DNA of 64,000 nt from assembly GCF_000429185.2 (NCBI RefSeq), contig NZ_AUBJ02000001.1, positions 2,170,001-2,234,000 on the forward strand, read 5' to 3'. Numbering within the stretch: position 1 is the stretch's first letter; each line of letters begins with the position of its first letter. Shown here in pieces: positions 56,624 to 64,000 of the stretch. The stretch is from Actinoalloteichus caeruleus DSM 43889. Lineage in GTDB: Bacteria; Actinomycetota; Actinomycetes; Mycobacteriales; Pseudonocardiaceae. Below the pieces are notes generated by a model, which saw only the letters and a program-made list of their open reading frames with translations, made no database searches and was not told where the DNA came from. The position numbers were made by a program, and so were the translations under genes.

Positions 56624-56986
56624 ATGAGTTTCGATCTTATTTTTTGGTACCAGAAAGAAATCCCGACAACAGAGGAGGCAGCCCAGATCTACGATCAGCT
56701 GACGGATGGCGCTACAGGTATAGTCGAAGAGAGTGTGACCATCGAAAACTTCTACCGATCCATAATCTCCAAATTTCCAGACCTTGACGAAGAAAACATG
56801 AAGGAATCTCCGTGGGCTTCCCCTCTCTATTTCACCAGCAAGTGCGTGATCGCCACTATATCTTGGTCGCGTTCCCGTGAAGTTTTTCCGGTACTGCTCG
56901 ACTTGGCGTCCACCCATGGGCTGACTATGTACGACCCGCAGGACCGAGTGGTCTACGGAATTACCAGAGACAGCTCAAACTGCTAA
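56624..56986 (+). CDS. immunity protein C
   Basis: ATG at 56624 preceded by AGAGGTGG. The 120-residue protein begins MSFDLIFWYQKEIPTTEEAA and ends HGLTMYDPQDRVVYGITRD. The MSxDLxFW start and the HGL-x-x-YDPQ end are typical of a widespread small family often encoded beside polymorphic toxins. Low GC. Possibly transcribed on its own, because a hairpin separates it from the broken tip. Confidence 0.7.
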   Translation: MSFDLIFWYQKEIPTTEEAAQIYDQLTDGATGIVEESVTIENFYRSIISKFPDLDEENMKESPWASPLYFTSKCVIATISWSRSREVFPVLLDLASTHGLTMYDPQDRVVYGITRDSSNC

Positions 56987-57042
56987 TCATTTGGTGGAGG
57001 CACTTATGGCCCGGAGCACGTTAGATGCCGCTTCACAAGTGC

Positions 57043-57065
57043 TTGACGGCAACGTCAGCGGACGA
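57043..57065. repeat. junction direct repeat, copy 2
   Basis: TTGACGGCAACGTCAGCGGA begins here; differs from copy 1 at one base within these 20. Confidence 0.75.
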
Positions 57066-57500
57066 CGGCTGCGGCGGGCGAATCGTCGGGGACGTCGTTC
57101 AGGGTATCGATGGCTTGGCGTCGGAGTCGGAGGCATAGACGCCGGCCGATGACCGCCGACGTGAGCGTGGCCCAACAGCTCCTTGATGACGACGAGGTCG
57201 ACGCCCTGTTTTAGGAGCAGGGTCGCGGTCGAGTGCCGTAGGTCGTGGAAGCGGATGCGCCGGAGTCCAGGCCGGATGAGGAAGCAACGCGGGTGAGGTT
57301 GGCCAGATCGGAAGGTCCGCCGGTGAGCGTGGCGAGGACGAGGCTTCTATCTCTCCAGTCCAGTACTGCCACCCTCCGTGCTCCTCGTAGGAATGGCAGC
57401 ATCCGGTTGGGAGCACGATATGACGTACGAAGGCTCGGTGCTTGGCCTGATAGATAGGCGAAGTTACCGATCCGAGTGCGCTGGAGCGAGCGACGGATCG
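57066..57500 (-). pseudogene. tyrosine recombinase relic 2
   Basis: The DNA parallels relic 1 throughout, including the stretch CTCCAGTCCAGTACTGCCAC near 57354, but the protein frame is shifted: KELLGHAHV continues only by changing frame to GVYASDSDAKPSIP. Several indels. Not functional. Confidence 0.7.
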
Positions 57501-57654
57501 TAACGGCGGCCCCGATAATGAAGTCAACGTCATCCCGCCGGCAGCCGGGTGCAGTGCCGGATGCATGCGTGCTCGGCTCGATGGACTCGCACTTCATCGA
57601 GCCGAGCGTCGCACCCGATCAGGTCGCTCCAACAGCTGACAGCCGGGGAACGGA

Positions 57655-57720
57655 CACCTCCCCCGTCACCTTCAGCGACCCCTGATGGGCTGCTCTACCG
57701 GTGGTTGAAACGCCAGGCCA
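57655..57720 (+). pseudogene. fragment of an RHS core end
   Basis: SPVTFSDP, then after one extra C, DGLLYRWLKRQAKAIVERL. The first part equals the end of the RHS core in the large gene (NNSPVTFSDPDGLLY). It shows that cassette D was once attached to an RHS coding frame and was carried here with part of it. Confidence 0.6.
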
Positions 57721-57783
57721 AAGCCATCGTCGAACGGTTACGCACAACAGCGCTCAGCAAGGCCGTCCAGCGTCGTACGCAGC

Positions 57784-58988
57784 GTGATATCGCTCGGCAA
57801 GAGTGCGCATTCCCGGCTGCGTTCCCCGCAGTCCACACCACAGCAAACCACTCCACAGCGGTCCACACCGCGCGTCTCACGCACCTACAACGGGCATACC
57901 GCTCAACAGATCTCGGCGGCGCAGGCCACTTTAGCCGATACCCGCTCCGTCATCGACGTCGTCCTCGACGCAGGAGGAAAGGTCCTGTCCGAGGTCCTCG
58001 GCCTGGACGACATCAAGAACTGCTTCACCAAAACCGACATCGTGGCCTGCGGCTGGGTCCTGATCAGCGCGGTGCCCTGGACGAAGCTCGGCAAGATCCC
58101 CGACCTCCTCCGCGGCATCAACCGCGCCGTCGACCGCGTCCGGACCTGGCGACGCGAACGCGACGAGGCCACCGCGGTCCTGCGCAGCGCGGGCTGCCGG
58201 GTCAACAGCTTCGTCCCCGGCACCCTCGTCCTCCTCGCCGACGGCACCCACACACCCATCGAGGACATACAACTCGGGGACGAAGTCCTCGCCTCCGACC
58301 CGGACACCGGGGAAATCGGGCCCCAACGGGTCGTGGCCACCATCACCAGCGAAGGCCCCAAGACCCTCGTCGACGTCAGCCACACCCCCAGCCCCGACCA
58401 GCTCCCGGGCACCGTCACCGCCACCGACGAACACCCCTTCTGGGTCGACGACCACGGCCGCTGGACCCACGCCACCGACCTCACCCGAGGAGACACCCTC
58501 CTCACCCCCACCGGCGACCACACCACCATCACCCACGCCCACACCTACCCCCACCACCACCGCGTCCACAACCTCACCATCAACGCCGTCCACACGTACT
58601 ATGTACTGGCAGGCGAGACGCCGGTTCTTGTCCACAATTGCGGCGGAGGAGTCACTGGGCACCCGGCGAGCTGTGAATGCGCTGACGGCGGCATACCGAA
58701 GGTACGTAATGGCAAACTAGCAGGAGACGTTCATCCTAAAACGAATGTCCCATTCGATGAAAATGGCTTCCCCGATTTCTCAGCGTGGCGCCATCCGGAT
58801 GTGCCCGACGTACGAATCGAACTTTCCGGAAGCCGTGGAACAGATTTCGCAAGATCTAATCGCGCAGCGGGTCTCAGCGAGACGGATATACGTGGCACCA
58901 CCACCAAGAGCCGGGGCTTATGCAGTTGATCCAGACAGAAGCTCATAAAAGGACAGCTCACACAGGCGGATTCTCCATAGGAAGGTAG
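57784..58988 (+). pseudogene. orphan cassette D: full pre-HINT/HINT plus frameshifted WHH nuclease tip
   Basis: The open frame runs 57784-58929 and holds a complete linker and HINT domain (cysteine in SAGCRVNSF to TPVLVHN). The tip reads GDVHPKTNVPFDENGFPDFS up to RAAGLSETD and then goes astray. One base back the frame gives GYTWHHHQEPGLMQLIQTEA and HKRTAHTGGFSIGR to TAG 58986, the WHH nuclease signature with catalytic His residues. A single base is missing near 58888. No ribosome site precedes the cassette. The immunity gene starts 2 bases after the restored stop. Confidence 0.85.
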
Positions 58989-58990
58989 TA

Positions 58991-59473
58991 ATGAACGAGT
59001 TGTTTGAGGACGGAGACTACTATATGGGCCCCCCGCTGAGTCATGACATGGTTCTTCGCGCAGAATATTCCTTAGGTCTGCGACTCCCCGAAGGCTACGT
59101 GGCAGCCCTGTCAATAAAAAATGGTGGAGTGCTGAAGCGGCGATGTTTCCCTACAGAGTTCGCGACATCGTGGGCTGTCGACCATTTCGAGGTACGCGCA
59201 CTTCTCGGAGTCGGAGGGACATGGGGGATTGATTCTTCTTCTGGACTGGGGAGCGCAGACTTGATCGCCGAATGGGGCTACCCAGAAATTGGTGTAATCA
59301 TTTGTGACATGCCTTCAGGTGGACATGACGTTGTAATGCTTGACTACTCCCAGTCCGGCCCGGACGGTGAGCCATCTGTTGCATACGTCGACGAAGACCG
59401 TATCCCTCGGACAGTAGCGGGATCATTCGACGAGTTCTTGTCCCGATTGATTCTCTGCAGTTCACCGATTTAG
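58991..59473 (+). CDS. SMI1/KNR4 (SUKH) immunity protein D
   Basis: ATG at 58991 with GGAAGG upstream. The 160-residue protein shows the SMI1/KNR4 layout: YSLGLRLPEGYVAALSIKNG near the start, IAEWGYPEIGVIICDMPSGG and VMLDYSQSGPDGEPSVAYVD in the middle, and FDEFLSRLI at the end. SUKH proteins are the classic immunity partners of HNH/WHH nuclease tips, which supports the reading of cassette D. Confidence 0.85.
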   Translation: MNELFEDGDYYMGPPLSHDMVLRAEYSLGLRLPEGYVAALSIKNGGVLKRRCFPTEFATSWAVDHFEVRALLGVGGTWGIDSSSGLGSADLIAEWGYPEIGVIICDMPSGGHDVVMLDYSQSGPDGEPSVAYVDEDRIPRTVAGSFDEFLSRLILCSSPI

Positions 59474-59520
59474 GTCGCGTCTTCTTCGCGGACAAGTTTG
59501 AACGTCTTTGCGAGAAGATG

Positions 59521-59557
59521 AAGGTCCCCTCCACATGACGACGGAGGGGACCTTTTT
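59521..59557 (+). terminator. intrinsic terminator after immunity gene D
   Basis: Perfect 12-bp arms AAGGTCCCCTCC and GGAGGGGACCTT with a 10-base loop and a T5 tail ending at 59557: a textbook factor-independent terminator. Confidence 0.85.
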
Positions 59558-59910
59558 CGATCGACAAGATCATCAGCGGACACATAAGATAAATGTAGAC
59601 GCAACTTGCACACAGGTTTGCACAACAAATGCTGACCTATACATCGCCGAACATCTTCGCATGGAAGGACTGCGCAACCAGGGAGTGGATCTGTCTAATA
59701 AAATCCCACCTGCAGGCAAGAGAATTCTGGATGCAAGACAAAATTTTGAACAACTTAGACTCTGGTAGGAGCAACACAAACTGATTGGGTCTCTGGGAGC
59801 AGCGGCCGGAACTGAATCAGTTCGGTTTCGATCACAGCCGAGCGCGTGATGGCATAGGCAGGAGCCCCGCCGATCCCGGCGACGCTCCTGCGTGGTGGCG
59901 ACGGCAGTAG
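59558..59910. other. AT-rich gap between cassettes D and E
   Basis: About 350 bp with no gene that can be supported. The frame 59508-59768 is open but has no ribosome site or relatives. Confidence 0.4.
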
Positions 59911-59933
59911 TTGGCGGCAACGTCAGCGGACGC
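59911..59933. repeat. junction direct repeat, copy 3
   Basis: TTGGCGGCAACGTCAGCGGA begins here; one base differs from copy 2 within these 20. Confidence 0.75.
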
Positions 59934-60260
59934 GACCTACGCAGGACGGTGGTTCATCGCCCCCGGATCGCCGCCGTTTCGGTGTCCTCCTGGCTGCAGA
60001 GCGTGGTGCTAAGGGGCCGATGGCGTCACGGCTGGAGGGGCGGAGTCGGACGTGGTCGCAGACGGTGGCAGTGACGCCGATGTGGGCGTGGCCGAGGAGT
60101 TCCTTGATAACGACGAGCTCGACGCCGTGTTCCAGGAGCAGGGTGGCGGTGAAGTGCCTGAGGTCGTGGAAAGCGGATGCGTCGGAACCCTGGCCGGATG
60201 ATGAAGCAGCGCGGGTGAGGTTGGCCAGATCGCGAGGCCGGCCAATCAGCGTAGTGAAAA
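59934..60260 (-). pseudogene. tyrosine recombinase relic 3
   Basis: Same DNA pattern as relics 1 and 2 (GTTCCAGGAGCAGGGTGGCG near 60130; GGAGTTCCTTGATAACGACG near 60098), but broken by indels in every frame. It ends just before the pre-HINT linker of cassette E. Confidence 0.65.
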
Positions 60261-60263
60261 CGA

Positions 60264-61376
60264 GTGCCTTTCACTCCACAGCGGACCACTCCACAGCGGT
60301 CCATACCGCTCGTATCACGCACCTACAACGGACATACCGCACAACAGATCTTGGCGACGCAGTCCACTTTGGCCGGCACCCGCTCCGTCATCGACGTCGT
60401 CCTCGACGCAGGAGGAAAGGTCCTGTCCGAGGTCCTCGGCTTGGACGACATCAAGAACTGCTTCACCACAGCCGACATCGTGGCCTGCGGCTGGGTCCTG
60501 ATCAGCGCGGTGCCCTGGACGAAGCTCGGCAAGATCCCCGACCTCCTCCGCGGCATCAACCGCGCCGTCGACCGCGTCCGGACCTGGCGACGCGAACGCG
60601 ACGAGGCCACCGCGGTCCTGCGCAGCGCCGGCTGCCGGGTCAACAGCTTCGTCCCCGGCACCCTCGTCCTCCTCGCCGACGGCACCCACACACCCATCGA
60701 GGACATCCAACTCGGGGACGAAGTCCTCGCCTCCGACCCGGACACCGGGGAAATCGGGCCCCAACGGGTCGTGGCCACCATCACCAACGAGGGACCCAAG
60801 ACCCTCGTCGACGTCAGCCACACCCCCAGCCCCGACCAGCTCCCGGGCACCGTCACCGCCACCGACGAACACCCCTTCTGGGTCGACGACCACGGCCGCT
60901 GGACCCACGCCACCGACCTCACCCGAGGAGACACCCTCCTCACCCCCACCGGCGACCACACCACCATCACCCACGCCCACACCTACCCCCACCACCACCG
61001 CGTCCACAACCTCACCATCAACGCCATCCACACGTACTATGTACTGGCGGGCGAGACGCCGGTTCTTGTCCATAATGACGTCTGCCCCATCGATGCTGTG
61101 TCGGGTCCTGCCGGCGAGACACTACCTCTACCAAAAGGGGCACCTGGCAGACCTGCTAACTCAGGCAGGGGATGGATCTACGATGTTCCAGCGAGCACGG
61201 AGGGACTTAGCAACCGAGTGACACAGGTTCGAGTAATGAACCCCAGGACAGATGGACCGCACCAGTACCCAAATGGGTATGTGGTTTATTACAACAGCTC
61301 AGGTTAAGCCGTTCATCCGACGACCGGTCGAACACTAGGCAAATCTGACCCGTATAGGCACATACCAATATCATGA
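60264..61376 (+). pseudogene. orphan cassette E: full HINT plus tip with late stop
   Basis: Open frame 60264-61307 with complete linker and HINT. The tip contains GRGWIYDVPASTEGLSNRVT, VRVMNPRTDGPHQYPNGYVV and YYNSSG, then TAA at 61305. The frame goes on as AVHPTTGRTLGKSDPYRHIP and IS to TGA at 61374-61376, which overlaps the immunity ATG as ATGA. That overlap shows the ancestral toxin ended there and that the stop is secondary, compatible with CAA to TAA. Tip family not named. Confidence 0.75.
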
Positions 61377-61882
61377 CAACAATCACATCCCTTATTCACG
61401 CCAGACCTAACCCAAATGACTCTATTGCACTGTCCGAGCTTGACCCACTTCGGAAAGTCGATGCGCTGCAGGAGGCACAATTACTGGATTCCAAAGTCTG
61501 CCACGTAACGAGCACCGCCGCCCTACTCCTTGAAATGCGTACAGCCCTCGAGATCGATACGGGCAATTTTGCCCTCCTTGTAGTTCGACGCACGGAAACA
61601 TTGACATGGACCATGGATCAAATCCTCGATCCATTCATGGCAGTCACAATAATCTCAAGCCTTCCACATTCCTCAAACAACAGCTTCGGCCTGCACCTAG
61701 GCTTTATACCCGACGGTCACCTAACACTAGTGGGCGAGCGCGCAGACTTTTACCTACTAGACGTCGAGGAAATTTCTGAAACGATTCCAGATTACACTGA
61801 AGTAGATATAAAGGAGCTATCCAGCGCTCTTCCTTCTTGGTCATCTAAGTGCAACCTACTAGGAGCTTCCTACCTGGGTTAA
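61373..61882 (+). CDS. immunity protein E
   Basis: ATG at 61373 overlaps the ancestral toxin stop (ATGA), so it was translated by coupling; no separate ribosome site is seen. The 169-residue low-GC protein (MTTITSLIHARPNPNDSIAL; LHLGFIPDGHLTLVGERADF) is not assigned to a family. With the toxin truncated 69 bases upstream, coupling may now be weakened. Confidence 0.65.
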   Translation: MTTITSLIHARPNPNDSIALSELDPLRKVDALQEAQLLDSKVCHVTSTAALLLEMRTALEIDTGNFALLVVRRTETLTWTMDQILDPFMAVTIISSLPHSSNNSFGLHLGFIPDGHLTLVGERADFYLLDVEEISETIPDYTEVDIKELSSALPSWSSKCNLLGASYLG

Positions 61883-61922
61883 TAAAAAACATATTCAATC
61901 AGTTCTGCCGCGTGACTAGTAC

Positions 61923-61958
61923 AGCGGACCCCAACTTCTATACCTGCTGGGGTCCGCT
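61923..61958 (+). terminator. terminator after immunity gene E
   Basis: AGCGGACCCCA (61923-61933) pairs exactly with TGGGGTCCGCT (61948-61958), with further pairing of flanking CTAGTA/TACTAG. No T tail. Confidence 0.65.
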
Positions 61959-62041
61959 ACTAGACTAAGCACGACATCGCTTCTATCTTTCGTGTCCAGT
62001 CGGTATCTTTCATAGCAGCAGACCGACGGACATCCGTTCGG

Positions 62042-62785
62042 TGAGAAGTTCTCGCCTCCGATCCGGACACCGGGGAAACCGGGCCCCAACGGGTCGTGGC
62101 CACCATCACCAACGAGGGACCCAAGACCCTCGTCGACGTCAGCCACACCCCCAGCCCCGACCAACTCCCGGGCACCGTCACCGCCACCGACGAACACCCC
62201 TTCTGGGTCGACGACCACGGCCGCTGGACCCACGCCACCGACCTCACCCGAGGAGACACCCTCCTCACCCCCACCGGCGACCACACCACCATCACCCACT
62301 CCCACACCTACCCCCACCACCACCGCGTCCACAACCTCACCATCCACGCCGCCCACACGTACTATGTGCTGGCCGGCACCACGCCGGTCCTGGTTCATAA
62401 CACCGGCGGCAGCGGTCACATGTGCGATATCACGGCGACAGCTCCTGACGGGAGCACGCGTGTCGATGTAAAGCTGGAGAGCGGTGACATGACTCCGGAG
62501 GAGGCTGCTCTCGGCTATCCCAATAATTCGGCTTTCACGCACACAGAGCACCGGTTCTCACGTATGGCAGGTGCTTCCACAGGGCCGAAGGTCTCACTTC
62601 CGGGCGATCCGTTCGCTGGTAAGTACCCGTTGAGCCCTGGTGACGCAGTGGCGATGCGAGGCCAGCTTCCGCCCTGCTCAAGGTGCAAGGGGGCGATGAA
62701 CCGAATGGTCAGGGAATTGGGAGTGTCAGTTACGTATACATGGGACGGGGCCAAGAGCTCCGGAACATGGAAGGCGAGGGGCTAG
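62042..62785 (+). CDS. orphan cassette F: HINT missing its start, intact deaminase-like tip
   Basis: The HINT repeat enters at GEVLASDPDTGETGPQRVVA, so the catalytic cysteine is absent. The tip after VLVHN is uninterrupted to 62785: NNSAFTHTEHRFSRMAG and GDAVAMRGQLPPCSRCKGAM supply the H-x-E and P-C-x-x-C zinc motifs of cytidine-deaminase-fold proteins, so it may deaminate nucleic acid or nucleotides. No start signal of its own is convincing; the first GTG in frame is at 62096. It may be silent until recombined onto the RHS gene. Confidence 0.75.
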
Positions 62786-62787
62786 GG

Positions 62788-63207
62788 ATGAGGCTGACCG
62801 CCACAGAGGTCGGGTTCTTTGAGGACTACAAGGATGAGGAGGCACTTGAGGTAGGCGTCAGCGGGATGGACGACGCTGGCGTTCAACGATCATTCTCGAT
62901 CCAGCGATCCACCTATGAGCCAGACGAGCAGGACGTGCAGTCTGGAATGGACTCCTACAACGTCTCGAACGAGCAGGGATTTACGGTTTACGGCTGCCTG
63001 CGGCGCGTGCGGCTTAACGGCGCGATGCTGGACCTGGAGTTCACAACTGAAGACGCGAATATCCTTGAAACCTCAACTGTCGTGGAAGTGGACCTGCGTG
63101 ATTCGGGAGTTGACGTCACGAACCTGTCCATGAAGCTACGTGAAATATTGGACTGGGGAGCCCCCGAGAAGCGACCAGAACTGATCGGACTGAACGTTTC
63201 CGAGTAG
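62788..63207 (+). CDS. immunity protein F, Imm10-like
   Basis: ATG at 62788, 2 bases after the toxin stop, with GAGGGG nearby. The 139-residue acidic protein (LEVGVSGMDDAGVQRSFSIQ; YGCLRRVRLNGAMLDLEFTT) has the QRS...YEPDEQD...G-M-D-S-Y pattern I associate with the Imm10 family. The family name is from memory and tentative. Directly follows the deaminase tip, as a pair should. Confidence 0.7.
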   Translation: MRLTATEVGFFEDYKDEEALEVGVSGMDDAGVQRSFSIQRSTYEPDEQDVQSGMDSYNVSNEQGFTVYGCLRRVRLNGAMLDLEFTTEDANILETSTVVEVDLRDSGVDVTNLSMKLREILDWGAPEKRPELIGLNVSE

Positions 63208-63262
63208 CCGTCTGGTGAGTCAATTTTCCGCTATACGCTAACGCTGGCCGTCCGGATCAATG

Positions 63263-63302
63263 CATATGGGCCCCCCGGAAGTCATTCCGGGGGGCCCATA
63301 TG
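63263..63302. terminator. 18-bp perfect palindromic terminator
   Basis: CATATGGGCCCCCCGGAA at 63263-63280, 4-base loop, exact complement at 63285-63302. Strong in both directions. Follows immunity gene F. Confidence 0.75.
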
Positions 63303-63306
63303 GCGT

Positions 63307-63329
63307 TTGACGGCAACGTCAACGGGTAC
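63307..63329. repeat. junction direct repeat, copy 4
   Basis: TTGACGGCAACGTCAACGGG begins here; identical to copy 2 for 15 bases, then diverging slightly. Confidence 0.65.
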
Positions 63330-63800
63330 GGAGGGCGGGCGGTCGGGATCGCCATTCTGGTCGCCGAGGGCCTCGTCCAGTGGCGATGGTTTGGCGCTGG
63401 AGGCGAAGTCGTACGTGGGTCCTCGCGAGTTTGCCGGGAGGGCCTCGTGCCGTTTGGCTACACCGCGGACGGCATTGTCAGCGGTGCCTGCCGCAACGGG
63501 TGGGTCGTCCTGGGCGTCGTCTATGAGCCGAGGACGTCCTTCAGGGTATCGACGGCTTGGAGTTGGAGTCAGAGTCGTAGGTGGACGTACCGACGGCAGG
63601 GACCGACGATGTTGGCATCGCTCACAAGCTCCTTGAAGACGAGGTCGAGGCCCTGCTTCAGTAGCAGGGTCGCGGCCGAATGCCGTAGGTCATGGAAACG
63701 GACGCGCCAAACTCCGGACCGGGTTGAGGAAGCAGCGCGGGTGAGGTCGACCAGATCGGAAGGTCCGCCGGTCAACGTGGCGAGGACGAGGCTCGGTCAC
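63330..63800 (-). pseudogene. tyrosine recombinase relic 4
   Basis: Frame 63775 to 63569 keeps VRFHDLRHSAATLLLKQGLD, but the LGHA box has decayed to VFKELVSDANIVG and the tyrosine region is shifted. The most diverged of the four relics. Confidence 0.7.
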
Positions 63801-63896
63801 TCTAGTCCAATCCTGCTCTCCGGGAAATGAGTCATCCCCCCGGAGCCACGAGATTCGAGCACTGCACCCGTATCAACACTTCGCGGACGACGCGAC

Positions 63897-64000
63897 ATGG
63901 ATCGTGTCATCTTCCGAGTGCGGACCTGGCGGCGCGAACGCGAGGAGGCCACCGCGCTGCTCCGCAACGCCGGCTGCCGGGTCAACAGCTTCGTCCCCGG
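63897..64000 (+). CDS. cassette G: start of another HINT copy, cut by window end
   Basis: From ATG 63897 the frame reads MDRVIFRVRTWRREREEATA, then LLRNAGCRVNSFVP to the edge. It matches the pre-HINT linker and the first HINT residues, with more substitutions than copies D and E. The rest of the cassette lies outside the window. Confidence 0.7.
   Translation, partial: MDRVIFRVRTWRREREEATALLRNAGCRVNSFVP

Overview
The window comes from a high-GC Gram-positive actinomycete. The evidence is strong G/C third-position bias, many GTG starts with GGAGG-type ribosome sites, an XRE/DUF397 pair, a MarR, a GntR/UTRA, a WYL and several TetR regulators, ABC-F and drug-resistance type UvrA-like proteins, and a giant secreted RHS/YD-repeat protein. 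Placement near Pseudonocardiales is only a guess. No rRNA or tRNA was seen. The right end (about 53.4-64 kb) has visibly lower GC than the rest.

Layout. (1) 0.9-7.5 kb: an operon of a helix-turn-helix/TPR regulator, a TIR-domain protein, a P-loop NTPase and a two-helix membrane protein with a long disordered tail, closed by a strong hairpin. The end of the TIR protein and the start of the NTPase carry matching short Gly/His/Gln motifs, the arrangement expected for amyloid-type signalling between an NLR-like sensor and its effector. This is the best candidate for a little-described defence system. (2) 8-20 kb: an FAD oxidoreductase, an ABC-F protein, a MarR pair, several tiny membrane proteins, an XRE/DUF397 pair, a GntR regulator, and a divergent MFS exporter/TetR pair with a clear palindromic operator. 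(3) 20-32.7 kb: a PCMT-like methyltransferase, a UvrA-like resistance protein diverging from a WYL regulator, an SMC-like coiled-coil ATPase, an EamA transporter, a short type I-E-like CRISPR array, a CadC-like metal sensor, and a two-gene ABC transporter under a TetR with tandem operators. (4) 33-38 kb: an APH-fold kinase, a second CRISPR array of a different type, a small zinc-ribbon-like protein and an SF1 helicase with a degenerate NERD-like N-terminus. No cas genes are in the window. (5) 38.5-46.6 kb: a three-domain SGNH hydrolase, two small proteins, a mostly empty 1.3 kb and a secreted DNRLRE/LamG protein. (6) 46.7-64 kb: a 2251-residue RHS protein with a HINT domain and toxin tip, its immunity gene, and then a tandem array of orphan HINT-toxin-tip/immunity cassettes continuing past the window edge.

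In the orphan array the same HINT DNA is repeated in front of unrelated toxin tips. Each tip is followed by a different immunity gene and usually an intrinsic terminator. Four of the junctions also carry a short direct repeat and a relic of a tyrosine recombinase on the minus strand. The immunity genes look intact, but four of the five complete orphan tips are broken near their C-termini: by C-to-T-compatible stop codons in three and by a one-base shift in a WHH nuclease tip. The last complete orphan tip, a deaminase-like domain, is intact but has only half a HINT domain. This reads as a store of toxin tips that can recombine onto the RHS gene through shared HINT sequence, with immunity retained and toxicity decaying.

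Four ordinary genes (small membrane protein at 0.5-0.8 kb, the XRE/TPR regulator, the membrane protein of the TIR operon, the SF1 helicase) are each split by a single-base shift in or beside a short G/C run. They are annotated across the shift, because sequence error is at least as likely as real mutation.
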